DNA of 64,000 bases from Artemisia argyi (Eukaryota > Streptophyta > Magnoliopsida > Asterales > Asteraceae): the NCBI GenBank assembly GCA_030686995.1, contig CM060708.1, forward strand, positions 262,525,544 to 262,589,543, given 5' to 3'. A program made the translations under genes and the position numbers. The notes beneath the pieces are model-generated. The model ran no database searches, was not told the origin of the DNA, and saw only the letters and a list, made by a program, of their open reading frames with translations. Positions 22,013-34,502 of the stretch are shown here, piece by piece (the first letter of the stretch is position 1; every line of letters begins with the position of its first letter).

Positions 22013-25000
22013 TATAACTAATCAAAAATTAAAATATCACCATTTCGGGTATGCGTGACATAAAAAAATATGGTCGTGTAATCTCTAATGCAGTGCAGGC
22101 AACATGATTTTAGGCCATCTTCAACTAGGGTACGTATTCAAATCACTAAGTTCTTTATATTTGAAGAATAGAGTATTAAAACTAATCTCAAACTACGCTT
22201 TAAATTTTGAAATTTTTTAAAAATATTGCTCAAAATTCTCTATATTTAAAGGATCACTATTAATCTTATAAAAATATTTACAACTTTTTTAATATCTTTT
22301 TATTACTATTGGACCGTTAGTTGAAATTCTTCAATTAATTTAACATAAACATGTTTGAGTTTAAAGTTTTGAAGATATGGTTGGAGTCTTGCAGATGAAC
22401 TTGTTTGAAGGATGAATGCAAATTAAAGATATATAATTTCTCATATTTCAAATTTGATGATTTATGAAGTACGTAATTGGAGTCTTGGAGATGACCTTAA
22501 GTGGTATATGGCGCCTCCTTGTTTTTGCAGGGAAAAAAAATAGAACAAATCAACAAATAGTTTTTGGTCAACGTCATCACATGTTCTTAGGAGAAAATGA
22601 TATGATAATAAAAATAAAAAAAATAATTGGAGGCTTAAAATATGTGACTAATTGTGTACTTAATAGATGTAACAATAAATTATTGGTTTGTGAAGAAGGA
22701 GTCTTCTGTTTCCGATGCTGACACATATGTTTCTCAATCAATGATCTAAAACTAATTCTAGGGCTGCTTGGAAATCATCTGGTTGGGTTTAAAATTCTGG
22801 TAACGTATATAAAATTGTTATAATATACAAACCATATACACTTATAAACTTGCATGAAAAATATTACCTGAAAAATGGGTTCATGGCAAACGTCATTAGT
22901 ATAACCGCACAAACAAGCTCTTGAAAACTTTCCTTGTAGTAAAACGTTTGAATACCTCTTTATGCACCGTTGACTATTAGCCGTTTAAATTCAGCTACAG
23001 TGGTATCACTCTCTTATCGCAAATATTTACATCACCGGTTAACGAGTGCTTTTTGAAAGGTAGATCATGGGTTCATTCACAACTCGTAACTAAAGATCAT
23101 TTAGACATATATTTATTGTCTGAAGCTAAGTTATGTAACTTTCGTTTCTAACCTTCCAAAAAAAAATGGTCTAGCTCCGCCATTGCCATCGATTATGGTT
23201 AGTTGTTGTGTACCAACCTCCTTATTAGTACCCTTTTTTGCTTCGCCTATCTTCCGAGTAAAACATATCCTGGCTCTCTACCCAGCATCGTTCAAAATTT
23301 GATATCTAGAAAGCATATAGTGTTTCAATCGACATTCAATTTAATTAATATTTTTCAAGCTATCAAATACATTAATTAATACTTTCTAATAATACGAAGT
23401 AAATAACTACGTACGTACTCTAAACTGTAATATCTTTCAAATGGATGTTATAATTAAAGTTAATAAACAATTAAGTTGAGTTAAACAATTTATTAACACT
23501 AATGGGTCTAATTTTATGTTAGTGAAAGTCGATGTACTGTGTACACTAGGTCACATGCAATTGCATAGTTGACTTTGTCACTTGTTTGTGAAATCATCAC
23601 TCTTTTAAACACTATTAACATATATTTTTTTTGCAAAGCACTATTATATATTTACATTATAGTAATTAGATGCATTTCTGCTTTTATATATTCAATATTA
23701 TCTCGTAAATTGAATATTATACTTTAGAATCTATACGAGTCAATAAAATTTCTTACTTGATTTCAATAACCAATTTATCTTGCACGATCATCATGATTTT
23801 GTGTAAATACCAGACTCTTAACATACACTCCATCCACCTTAGTTTACTTGCATTTGCCTATTGTAAACTAGAGCCATTAAAAGTCCAAGTGTCTAAATGT
23901 CCAACTATTTACAACAAGGTGGCTAGTCTATTAAAACTAGCTTCACCAAACAAAATTTCATTATTTATTTATTATTTGTGAGTGATTTTGTGAGATATAT
24001 TTGTATTTAAATGAGATATGTTTGTGTGTTTGTTGTGATAGTTACCACTACGGATTGGATTTTTGGTGCTTTGTTTAGTGACACTACTACATACACAGAA
24101 ATAAAACCCTCACATAAATCCTTGTTTTTTATAAAATGAGGTTTTACAAGTGATTCTTGATTTTTTTTCACTAATAAAGCCCTGTTCTTATTTAATTAAC
24201 CAGGCTCTATTGCATACTCCCACTTAAAGATCTTTTTCTTAATTTACAACCATGCTCTATTCTTATGACGGGATTGTTTCAATTTTTCAATACACATAAA
24301 TCAAACACAAGAACACAACCATACTTTCCCCCATCTCAATCACTCACTTTGCCTTACTTCTCTCCCATCAACCACCCCCTCACGTCTAATGGTGAGTCAT
24401 ATCTCTTCATTTAGGGTATTTTTGTCAAAACTAGTTGTAAGCTGTAAACTGCAAAGCTGATAACATGAGTTACAAGGTTTTTTTTTTTTTTTTTTTAGTG
24501 TTTTGTAAGTTAGTTGACTGTAATTATAAGATGTAAAATGACATAAAAAAGATATATATAATAATATAATTGTTAACAAATGTAAAAACTAAAAATAATA
24601 AACTCATTTATTATTAATAATTGTAGTGCTTAAAGAGAACATACTTGTAATAGTCATTGATGATGTGCATTCTATATTGATGTAGCAATATCATTCCAGA
24701 TTCATTTAATCTCATTAGTTGTTTATTGAGTGACACTTTTAGCTTTCATGTCCACGAACATCGTGAAGTTCATAAGGTGTTATGTAATTCAGATGCTGCT
24801 CGATCGTAGTAAATATCATATATTTTTCATCAATATTACGAATGCAGTTATGCAAAGCAAATGCGTCCATAATAACATCAATTTGAGTTTGCACACTAAA
24901 TTGGGCATTCTATCAAGTATTTTCCCTTTTTTTTTAATTATCATTATGGTTCATCATATTCAATAACAAATCTATAAATTATAGTTTTAACAGTGTTACA

Positions 25001-25860
25001 ACGTATCCAATATTATTATTATAATTGTTTTGTTTGTATGCATAAATCTCTTCATCATATCCAATTTGAAAAGATTGTAATATGGTTGGAGGGTATATCG
25101 GTAATTTAAAGATTAACAACTTCAAAATATGTTAAAATTTTCATAAATTAGATTTTCACTTATGAGCTACTTGTTTAAAATAAAAGTTTCAAATTGATGT
25201 ATTCAAACGAAACTACTTATTTTAGAGAATATTATTTTAGTAACAAAAAACTAAGAGCTTCATAAAAAGATCTAAAAAAGCTCCTACCAAACAGGCCCAT
25301 AGTACCTCAAGATTTCTAATTGGAACGTACGGTAGATATGTGTGTGTTATTTTTAGAGTTAATGTATGATTTTTAGGGTTAATTGGGACTTGAGGTTAAT
25401 TTCAGGTCTAATTAAACTGAGGTTTATCTAATAACTTATTTAAGGATTTTCTGTAATTTGTTTGCTTAATTCTATTGTTTATTACATGATTTGTTCTATT
25501 TCATTCTTGCATAAGGGAAAGTTAGTTCTAATCTTGTCATATGTCTTGGTATAGATAAAGGCTTTTATACCCAATCTCAAAAGTGTCATATGCTTTATGT
25601 GCTCCCATTGGTATGTTTTGTATGTGTTTGGGAGGGGAGTCGGTTCTCAGTTTCCGTAAACTGTATAATCGTAGCATTTAATGTGCATCTACTCTATTTT
25701 AGTATCAGTTCTGGTTTTAAAGAAACATGAACAAGATGAAAGGAAAACACACTTAGTCATAAGGCAAAAATGATGCAGGAGCTCCTCGTATGCGGATGTA
25801 GCCCTCCTGGTAGTGGTTAGTACACATTACATTATAATTTTGTGATTGTAAATGTGCCCA
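22013..25860. other. Long AT-rich intergenic stretch
   Basis: No gene with recognisable features. Short open frames (for example 22464-22721, 23757-23981, 24730-24966) have compositions typical of random AT-rich DNA. At about 25283-25300 the sequence ctaccaaacaggccca looks like the right end of a Tourist/hAT MITE (reversed: tgggcctgtttggtag), but no left end was found. Confidence 0.55.
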
Positions 25861-25884
25861 AAACATGAACTTATCTTTGTATAG

Positions 25885-26220
25885 ATGGTCAATAATAATT
25901 GGTGAAGAAGATGGAAGTCTTGAAAAACCAGAAACGTCCCCTGTAAAGCTTCCTAGTGCTAACTTTGTTCGTGTACTACTTAAACAAGCATTGCATGATA
26001 ATGATCATTCCCTTCTGCTTTATTGCTTATTCAGACAAAATGAAAAGGTGATCTTTAATGTAGTAAAATGTCGAATTAAATATTGATAACCAAACAACAT
26101 GTATTGACTAGATTGTTTTTGTTTGTTTGAAGATTATTACAAATTCAATTTCTCTTTTGAAGCCATCAGATGTCTTTAAGCTTCTTGAATCTCTCATTCC
26201 TATGATCCAGTCCTGGTTCG
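25885..26220 (+). pseudogene. Fragment of a WDR43/UTP5-like gene (Utp12 domain)
   Basis: Two adjoining exons join in phase across a normal GT-AG intron: 25885-26047 (ends ...YCLFRQNEK) and 26133-about 26210 (begins IITNSISLLKPSDVFKLLE). The joined text, LPSANFVRVLLKQAL then SLLKPSDVFKLLESLIPMIQS, has the pattern of the Utp12 domain at the C-terminus of WDR43/UTP5, a small-subunit processome protein in the nucleolus. After MIQS the reading diverges and stops within ten codons, and no WD repeats lie upstream, so this is a gene piece, not a gene. Because the intron is kept it is not a retrocopy. No flanking TIRs were found. Confidence 0.6.
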
Positions 26221-26230
26221 ATCTGAGGCT

Positions 26231-27560
26231 TTTTATTTAGAATTTTGTGAGTTTGAGTTATTGGCCAACACTGGACTAAGTTTTTGCGAATTGTGCAAAT
26301 GAAAATGCTAAGCGTCGAGTAGTTAGTTCTTTTTGGAGCTTATATAAGTAATTTATGGCTCTTCCTCACAGGAGCTCCTAATTTGACTAAATAAGTGCTA
26401 TTTTCAAACCTTTGAACGTTAAAAACCATTTTGTTAAGCAAAAATAAATTTTTATACAATTTTGATATAGAGTACTAGTTCAAATTTTTATTTAAATTTT
26501 GGAACAAATATACTTTCTTAAAATCATAATGATATTGCAAAATGAAGTGAGCAATATTGCTAGAATGATTCAAAAGTAAAATTGCAAGTATAAAATTGTG
26601 AAAAAAAATGATGAAAAATAAAGAAAAATGAAAAAAAAAAATAGTGGTAAAAATGTTGCTTGAATAAATAAAAATGTTTATGCTGCTTATGAATAAATGT
26701 GTGAAACTTGCTTTTTCTTAAATTTAAATCGGAAGTTGAACTAGTAATCGTCAATTTTACCTAAAAATTTGACGGTGATTTGGAAATTTTTGATTTCGAA
26801 GGTCCCGTGAGCTCCGATATTATTCTCGAGGGTGTAAAAACCTAGCCTCCTAAGTTTTACTAAGGACAAGCTGAAAAGAAAGTCGCTACATGGAGTGATC
26901 TCTCCTTTGAATCTCTAGTCTCTAAATCATCGTCGGTTGTTATCTATTTAAGTATTTAATTTTAACTTAGCGGTAGCCTCATAAATCTTTGGAATCAAAT
27001 TCCCGCTGATTCCGGTACTATTCTCTGTGAGGTGCCTGGTCACCTAAAACCAACTGGTTTGGGATGTACGTAGAAGAAAGCCGCTACATGAAAAAGGCCC
27101 TTTTGATCTTTAGATTTCGTGGTTTCCAGTAAATTAATATTGACTTAAATAAAAAACAACCATAATAAATGTCGATTTTTCAGGTCAAAATTTTGAAAAC
27201 GAGCACATTCACCTAATCTTTAAAATAATTGTGGGAGTGAAAAGTTAAGTTCCGGCTTATATAGATTATTAATATAAATAGTATTAGCATTTTCCCAAAA
27301 CATTTGCACAAGGACTTTAAACTTAGTTAGGAGTAATAAAAAGAGGATGACGATTACAATTCTCCGGAGTCACCCAATTTGTGTGAATCCCGTTCCATGA
27401 TGCCATTTTTGAAAATCAAGCATGTCATTTACTTATGTACTAATTTAAATTTCTTGCATTGAAAAAAAGTCAAAATGGGGTATTCTTGGTATTCATTTGA
27501 TTCTTTCATTAATTTATATGATCGGATTGCTAGGGACTAGTAATTGATAGTATGGGGGGA
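26231..27560. other. Spacer, nothing recognised
   Basis: No gene or clear repeat structure. Two loosely similar blocks (near 26800-26920 and 27010-27110) share phrases such as gtcgctacatg/gccgctacatg and may be an old duplication. Confidence 0.5.
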
Positions 27561-28988
27561 TGATGAGTGCCCTTTTCACTCATCATTTTATAACCGTTAA
27601 ACACACAAAAACACCCAAAAATTCCAAATTATATTGTAAATATCCTTGGATTGTGTTTTTATGTATTTCAGGTACAAAGGATTGAAAATGGGGCAAGAAC
27701 AGATAAAAACAAGCTTGGAATGGAAAAATAGCAAAAAGGGACATTTTCGGATCGACTCGATAATGTTTGTGCATTTAATCAAGTAAAGACGAAGTCAAAG
27801 TCAATCTTGGGATCGGGCATTGGAATGAGCATGGAAAAACGAACCCGAAACCAAAATCACATTTTTGCCATTAATCCTAAAACAAATTTCAAAGTTAATG
27901 ATAAACTTTATTTTAATTATCCTAAACTAAAACTAAACCTAATAATACTTAAACCCTTAACCCTTTTATTATCCATAACCCAGGCCCAATCATACAATTC
28001 CAACCAAATCCATCACCTATACCCGGTCAAACCCAGGTCAACACCACACCCTTTAATAAAAACCCATGGTCAAAATTAAAAAATCAAACCCCTTAAACCC
28101 CGTTTAACCCTTTCCCGCCATTCCTTCCCTTGTCACTTTCACTAAAGCCTGCTCTAGTCCAAGCCATTCTAGCTCAACTCTGCTCCAAGACAAGCCCCTT
28201 CACAAGATGTCGTTGCCACCTTGGAAATCTAAGGCACCAAAGCCTATCCTACGGCCAAAATTTAATCTTTGGGGACCAAGTTTAATCAAATGGCTTTAAT
28301 AGAAGATAAGAAAGCACATGATTGGACATATGCTAATTCCTCTCAGAAAATAAGCATAAAGGAAGGGTGAAACCCTGGCTTAGTCTTAAGTATAAATAGG
28401 ATCTCAATTGTAGCCCTTGAGGCAGTTTTTAATTTTTCTAGTTTTTTTTAGTTAATCTTTTTATTTAAGCTTTGTAGTTTTTTTAGCATTATAATCTCTT
28501 TTTTAAGTTTAATGAAAGTTTTATTTAGTTTAAAGCTGTCTTTTAGTTTAACGTTTCATTATTGCTAAAAAAAATTCTTTTTTAAGCTCTTATTAGCTCT
28601 ATTCCTGTTACTTAAACTTAAATAAGCTAATCAATAGCTTATTTGGCTTATAGTAAATTTTCTTAGTTCATATTCAGTTTTAAAGAAAGAAAAAAAAACA
28701 TACACACACACACACACACAAAACAGCTTATTGGATGATGGGCCATACTTGGATGGGCCCATTGGGTTTTACTAGCTTATCTTTGATAAGCTAAAGCTGT
28801 TGATAAGCTCTTGTGAGCATATTAAGCCCTTGTTTTGAGCAAAGGGTATTTGTAAGTCATTTTTTTTTCATTTTTAGCTTATTTAAACTGCTTATTTAGT
28901 TAAACTACTTGTTATTTGCTTATTTCTTGCTTATTGTATCTTTTATATGCTATGAATGCTTATTCTGTAGTTTAGAGTCTTTTGTTTA

Positions 28989-29027
<39 letters not shown>

Positions 29028-30923
29028 CATATATGTCCATTTAGCCTTTGCACCGCCTATTATTGTTTACTTGTTAATATTGCTTATTCTAAGATTGATT
29101 TGTTATTGTTAAGTGTTTTTAAACCTATTTTAACTTCTGTGATCAAAAGAAATGGTTCAAAACAGCTTCTGCAAGTCAAAAAAATGCAAAACAGTCAACT
29201 TAAGGGGGTGTTTGGCATAAGCATTTTCAACCAAGAAGCAAAAATGTTTAAGTTGGTTTTGGTTTATAAACAAATAAGTTTAGCTTAATTTAGGTCTATT
29301 AAGTAATTTTCAACTGAGTTTTTTGCATTTTTATCAAGTTCAATCACTTTTATATCAATTTCTAAAGGTTCAAGCTCACAAACTGTTGTAACAGCTTCTT
29401 TTGTGCAAGATATCAAAAGGTCATTTGAATTAGTGTTTATTCAGTCCATTTTACCTTTTTTCAAGCTTTAGTCAAGTATTAGAAAATAGAAAGGTCTTAG
29501 GTCTTTAACATTTCTTGTTGCATTTTGTGTCAAACAGTCAAACTCACAAAAACAGTTTAATCTCCTTTTTATACAAATAAATTTCAAGCATTTAATCTTG
29601 TTCAAAATTTTTCAATTTGGTTTTGTGAGATCCTTATAGGTTCTACCTAATCTGTTTAAGCTTATTTTGTGATTTCAAGCTTATTTATTAGCTTATTTGT
29701 AGTCTGCAAGAAAGGGATTTAAGTTGTCACAGTTTCCTAAAACAGTCCATCACCCTTCTTCTAAGCTTCTATATAAGTTCCTAAAAAGCTCAAAATTGTC
29801 CCTGAATAGGTTTATGAGTTCATTGTCATATGAATTTGATCTGTTTTTTGTTTGCACAAGAATAGCTTATTGTTTGGTAGCTTATTCATTAGCTTAAAGT
29901 TGCTTGATTAGGTTGTTTTCTGTGACATCTTGTAATATTTTCTTATTTCAATTTTAGTGCTTATCAATTCATTTAATTAGCTTATTTGTGTTTAGATTAG
30001 CTTAGTGAACTTAGTTTTTAGTGCTTGATAGCTTATTTGGTCTAATTGTAGCTTATGTGAGCTTATTCTCTCAAAACAGTTAGCATTTTTAGTCTTAAAA
30101 GTTTTTAAGTATAACTGTTAGCTAATTCAGCTTTTTCATAGCTTATTTTTTAGTTCTGAAAAATGTTCCTTTTTTAAATTTGCTTATTTTTAACCTATCT
30201 TTAAGTTTATAAAGAAAAATCCAAAAAAAATAATTTGGCAAAAAGGAGGCCACAGGATTCGAACCTGTGACCTCCCCCATACTCAAGCCTCAACGCACAC
30301 ACATGCTACCAGTAATGCCCTTGGTACTTTTCTGTTAGTCATCTCACAATCAAATCCTTTAACCTTTATTTTCACTTGTTAGCTTATTTAACAATTTCAG
30401 CTTATTCCATCTTTTACCAATAAGTTGGACCATCAACTTTATTTTTCATAGAATTAGATTAATTTAACAGACTTTTCCACAAATTTTTAGATTTACTTTA
30501 AGTTTAGTATTTTTTTAATTTAATTAGTTTAAATTAGTATTTAATTCATAATAAAAAAATATACGAGTAGTTCTTTTTTAAATTTTCTTTTGTCATTTAG
30601 GACTTATAAAAATTGAATTTGCTTCAATACGGTTAATATTTAAGAGTTTTGCTTTTTAGGCTCGTTAACGTCCTGTTACGGGCTCGTTTTTATTTTAAAC
30701 TACGTTTAGGATTAATTGTGCTTAGGGTTTTTGTTTTATATGCTATTTAGTTGATTTTTAGATTATTGTTATCGTTTTTAGCTCAATTTTGTGTATTCTT
30801 TATTTTCCTTTACTTTAATTAAAATTTAGAAAACAAGAATCCAAAATCCAAAATTCAAGCATTTTAATAACAAACCTCAAACGACATCCTCAATTCATAC
30901 CTCGTTGGGAAACGACCCAGGTA
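27561..30923 (+). mobile_element. 5' part of an LTR retrotransposon (long LTR), split by CACTA element
   Basis: Starts TGATGAGTGCCC with the 10-bp inverted repeat atgatgagtg/cactcatcat around a short loop (27560-27587), a common layout for Tat/Ogre- or Athila-type LTR starts. The rest is non-coding and AT-rich, with many copies of agcttattt, a 40-base T run (about 28988-29027) and a tRNA-like arm (30245-30275). The last 40 bp (cctcgttgggaaacgaccc) resemble the tail of Tat/Athila LTRs as I remember them. The element is cut at 30923 by the CACTA terminus. The downstream part is not in the window, so length and family are inferred. Confidence 0.5.
30245..30275 (-). other. tRNA-like T-arm / Pol III B-box
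   Basis: On the minus strand cacaggttcgaatcctgtg forms a perfect 5-bp T-stem around ttcgaat, extended by ggagg/cctcc, and contains the B-box ggttcgaatcc. Upstream in the sense direction ggtagcatgtgtgtg is a weak A-box candidate. This could be a SINE head or a piece of a tRNA gene inside the LTR; no complete cloverleaf or poly(A) tail was seen. Confidence 0.5.
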
Positions 30924-31400
30924 CACTAGTACAAAAAGTTGTATTGGTCACGCCAAAAATGTGTAACGATATGCATATAGTCACACACGTTTTTTTCGTT
31001 GTGTGTCACCATAGGTCCCGCCACCGTAGGTGGCATATGGTCACATTGTTGAGTTCGTGGCCATTTTCATCGAAAAAGAGTGACCAAAACCCTGAATATG
31101 TGTAACAAATTAGGCACAAGTTTTGTTAGATTAGTCATTATCAGTGACCGTAAACACTTTATAGTCATGCGAATGTTTTTTGAGAGTAACTATTTGATGA
31201 GGCGAAAAATGAACCACTTTTAAGGGGTCATTTAAGCCCGGAATTGAATTTATTTGATCAAATATTACCCTAAATCGTTCCTTTTGTGATTTTAGGTACT
31301 TTGGGAGTGAATTCTGGAAAAGGAAGCATTTTGGACGTTTTTGGAGCATAAAAGTGAAGAAAACGACAAAGACTTAATTTTCCATGCTGAGAACAGTACC

Positions 31401-31622
31401 TGACGGCGTCAAGAAGAAAATCCTGACGGCGTCAGGAGTAAAATCCGTGACGACCCAGTGAAAACCGGAAGGCGTCCAGAGTATTTTTGGTGACGGCCTG
31501 CATAAGGAGTACACGTGACGGCGTCAAACCCAGATCTAGGCAGTCCGAGAAATTATTTGGTGGCGAGATGACGGCGTCAGAGATTTGTTCTTGACGCCGT
31601 CACCTCAGAAAAACTATATATA
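31401..31622 (+). promoter_or_regulatory. U3 promoter: TGACGGCGTCA array and TATA box
   Basis: Five complete copies of TGACGGCGTCA (or its complement TGACGCCGTCA) start near 31401, 31426, 31516, 31568 and 31592, with partial copies between them (tgacgaccc, aaggcgtcc, tgacggcct). Each is a palindrome of two TGACG half-sites around one base, the core bound by plant TGA-type bZIP factors. TATATATA at 31615-31622 follows 12 bp after the last copy. The layout fits an LTR enhancer and core promoter; the factor identity is inference. Confidence 0.7.
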
Positions 31623-32505
31623 CTTTTCTATTTTTCATTCATAAAAGAGGAACTTGTGTGGAGAATACTAGGGCCGAACTTGTGAAACCCTATGTCGTTT
31701 TTTACAGTATTTTCAAGGGTTTTTACCCCTTGAAACCTTTCATGTTCAATTAAGATAAGTCCTCTTTCAATTCAATCAATATGTCTATGTGTTGTTTGAA
31801 TCTATCTCATGCTTGTCTTGATTTCAACATGCTAGGCTAGATCTTTCATGTGTTTGCTTAGATGTAATGAAACCTAGATGTTAATTATATGTTGATTACT
31901 TGTTTATAGTTGTAATGGATGAATGATTTCAATGTTAGGCTTAAGAAAACTGGCAGATCTCCATTGTGTAACATGCTTGAACGTCTTAGGAAACACGAAC
32001 CGATGTGTACTAGGTTTTATTGGTTGTATTTAATGCATGAGCAAATTCTAATGATCCCATGTTAGGAGCTTCTTAGCCGGCTCGACATAGGAGTGAAGTA
32101 GACGCTTATAGGATTGGGGAAGTAAGTACGCCACCCCATGAATGGTATTAAGGAATACAATCCGTCATCCACGCAACTGTAACAAGTAATTAACATGTAA
32201 AAGATATCTAGGGAGTAGTGAAATCTAAGTAAACACAATTCTCCCGTATATTGCTCACACCACTAGTATAATTTAGTTTATTTTCATTTTTAGTATTTTA
32301 TTTTGATTGCATCTTAGTAACTGGGTTAGTTGATTAGCAACTAATTCCGCCCAACTCCTTCAAACCCGAGATTTTTACTTTCTTTTATAAAAACCTAAAA
32401 ATACAAAAAGAATCATCTCTCATCTCTAGACCTAGTCTTTAGGTTTTCTAATCCTAGCGACACTATTCCTAGCTGAACGATCAATCCCCCGGTACTTGTC
32501 ATTAT

Positions 32506-32520
32506 ACTATACTACATCGA
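32506..32520 (+). promoter_or_regulatory. U5 segment complementary to tRNA-Asp 5' half
   Basis: actatactaca at 32506-32516 is the exact complement of tgtagtatagt, the D-arm region of plant tRNA-Asp(GUC) as I know it. In the third element of the window the match is longer (15 bases). It lies about 90 bases upstream of the primer site, which is complementary to the 3' end of the same tRNA. Confidence 0.55.
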
Positions 32521-32607
32521 TCAGGTACACTGCCTGGTGGGGGTTGTAAGCTTCTCGAGATCCCTTGAGTGGTAAAGCCTGGTGCAATCCCTACGCTACC
32601 AAGTTTT

Positions 32608-32625
32608 TGGCGCCGTTGCCGGGGA
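32608..32625 (+). other. Primer binding site for tRNA-Asp
   Basis: tggcgccgttgccgggga, six bases after the LTR end, is the 18-base complement of the 3' end of plant tRNA-Asp including CCA. Athila/Tat elements are known to use this primer. The site is fully intact. Confidence 0.85.
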
Positions 32626-32770
32626 ATAGTTATTGTCTATGTTAGGATTACTTTTTATTAGGTCTACTTGCTAGATTCCTTTCTAGTAAGATTTTATTTT
32701 TATTTTTAGGTTCTCTTTAGTCTATCTTATTTCTTCGTGTTTTTGTTCATAACTTTTACCATCCGCCATT

Positions 32771-34496
32771 ATGGCAACCGACGAATTCTCTAACCTTAGG
32801 ATCACTAGGAGTCGTAGTTCCGCTAGAGACCTTGTCTTGCCTTATGCAGAACCCGATAGAGAAATGCGTAGGCTAAGACGATCCCACTCAACACCTGAAC
32901 CATCTAGCATAGCCATCGATTTTGATGCACCCCTTTCTGAAGAAAATTCGGAAAATCACCTTACAACCCCTAGCTCCCAATCCAACAACGAGATGAGTAC
33001 CCCCCGCAACTCCCACTCCTAAGCGCCTTAAGGACTACTCCTCCCCAAACCCTCGTGGCTTCTCGAATGTCATTGACTACCCAAACGAACACACCAATGA
33101 GGTCTTGCATGCGACCGATGTTTGGCTTGTCCAAAGTGTGTGCAAGTTTTGTGGGTTAGATGATGAAGACCCAATTCAACACATCAAGGATTTCTTGAAA
33201 ATTGTAGACACCCTCCATACGGATGGGGCTGCTAGAGACACGTCCCGATTACGATTCTTCCCTTTCACCCTCTACGAAAAAGCAAAAGTGGTACAATAAA
33301 CTTCCTTCTGAATCTATTTTCACATGGGAGCAACTCATATCCAAATTTTATGAAAAGTTCTTTCCACCTGGGAAAACTTCAGCATTTAGAGATAGGATCC
33401 TCCACTTCCGAAAAGGGAAGGACGAACCCTTCCATAAATCGTGGATTAGATTCAAGGATTTAATAATACAAGTTCCCCATCATGGCATCGAACTTTGGCT
33501 TTTGGTCCAAATCTTTTACGACAATGTCTCCTTAAATGATCGGAACGGAATCAACAATTCTAGAAAGGGGAGATTAGCCAATCTTAGTGCCGAGGAAGGA
33601 TGGGATAGGATTGAGGAATATGCTCAAGACCAGGATGACACTTGGGATGAACCTGAGTCGACTGCCAGCATATCTGAAATCACTTCAACATCTTCAGATC
33701 GGTTAAGAAAAATTCACAAAAGAATGGAACACCTAGCTGGGTCGCAGTTACCTAAACAACTTTCAAATCCTTACTTAATCTGCGACTACTGTGGGGGCCC
33801 GCATGAGGTAGAGGAATGCGGAGGAGAAACCACGACTGAACATGCATGCCTGTCTGGAGGTGACATCTATGTTGATCCCTCCCTTCTGCCTTTTTTCCAA
33901 AACGACGATTACACCCTCTAGGAGAATCTGGTAAAGAGAAAAGAAGGAGAGGAAGGCCCTGAATTCGAAATCAGGAGCACTTTTGAAGATGACCTTGGTC
34001 ACTTCACTCAAGAAAAAAGCTTACAGTTAAAAGGTCTTAATGAACCAGTCGATGAGCAACAGAATGACATCGGAGAATGGTTCAACAAGCTCAACTCCAC
34101 CCTCGATAACCTAGAAATGTCGTCATTAAGCCAAAAAGACCCCATGCTCGCGATAACCACTCGAGCTGGAACAACAACCAAGGACCCCCTTTCCCGAACA
34201 CGCACCCTATCACCCCCGATCCAAACAAGCCTCGCGAAGAGGAAGGGGATGTGAGCAGCGAAGCTCCCGAACGGCCTCCCTTGGCGATCCCCTCCCCATC
34301 AACCCCACCTAACCAACCTGTGAGAATCCCATTCCCATCCCAACTAAAAAACCAGAAAACTGAGAATGATAATAAGAGATTCTTGTCATATCTAAAAGAC
34401 TCAGTAGTCACCATACCTCTCTTTGATGCTTGTTATCACATGCCGAAGTATAGCGCATACTTTAAAAAATTACTCGCCAACCGAAAGAAGCTCTAG
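32771..34496 (+). pseudogene. Athila gag, disrupted
   Basis: Starts with ATG at 32771 (MATDEFSNLRITRSRS). The capsid region from about 33105 has the Athila signature DPIQHIKDFLKIVD and SRLRFFPFTLYEKAK, followed by LPSESIFTWEQLISKFYEKFFP and a Cys/His motif CDYCGGPHEVEEC near 33780. Reading changes frame near 33000 and near 33285, meets TAG after NDDYTL (33919-33921), and has another stop at 34494-34496 just before the protease. Gag would form the particle that packages element RNA; this copy cannot be translated whole. Confidence 0.85.
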
Positions 34497-34502
34497 GGTC
34501 TT

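Larger units (their letters stand above)
31195..32601 (+). repeat. 5' LTR of the Athila-type element
   Basis: 1407 bp, TGATGAGG...CTACCA. It contains the bZIP-like palindrome array (31401-31602), a TATA box (31615-31622) and, near its 3' end, a segment complementary to tRNA-Asp (32506-32516). The paired LTR at 40558-41769 is shorter, chiefly through a deletion of about 209 bp corresponding to 32025-32233. Confidence 0.92.

Noticed and set aside
24060..24130. Possible CACTA terminus (gacactactacatacac)
   Set aside because: No canonical CACTA(C/G)AAGAAA-type end, no matching inverted end and no subterminal repeats nearby.
25265..25310. Possible MITE right end ctaccaaacaggccca
   Set aside because: No left end with tgggcctgtttggtag within about 1 kb, so only noted in the spacer description.
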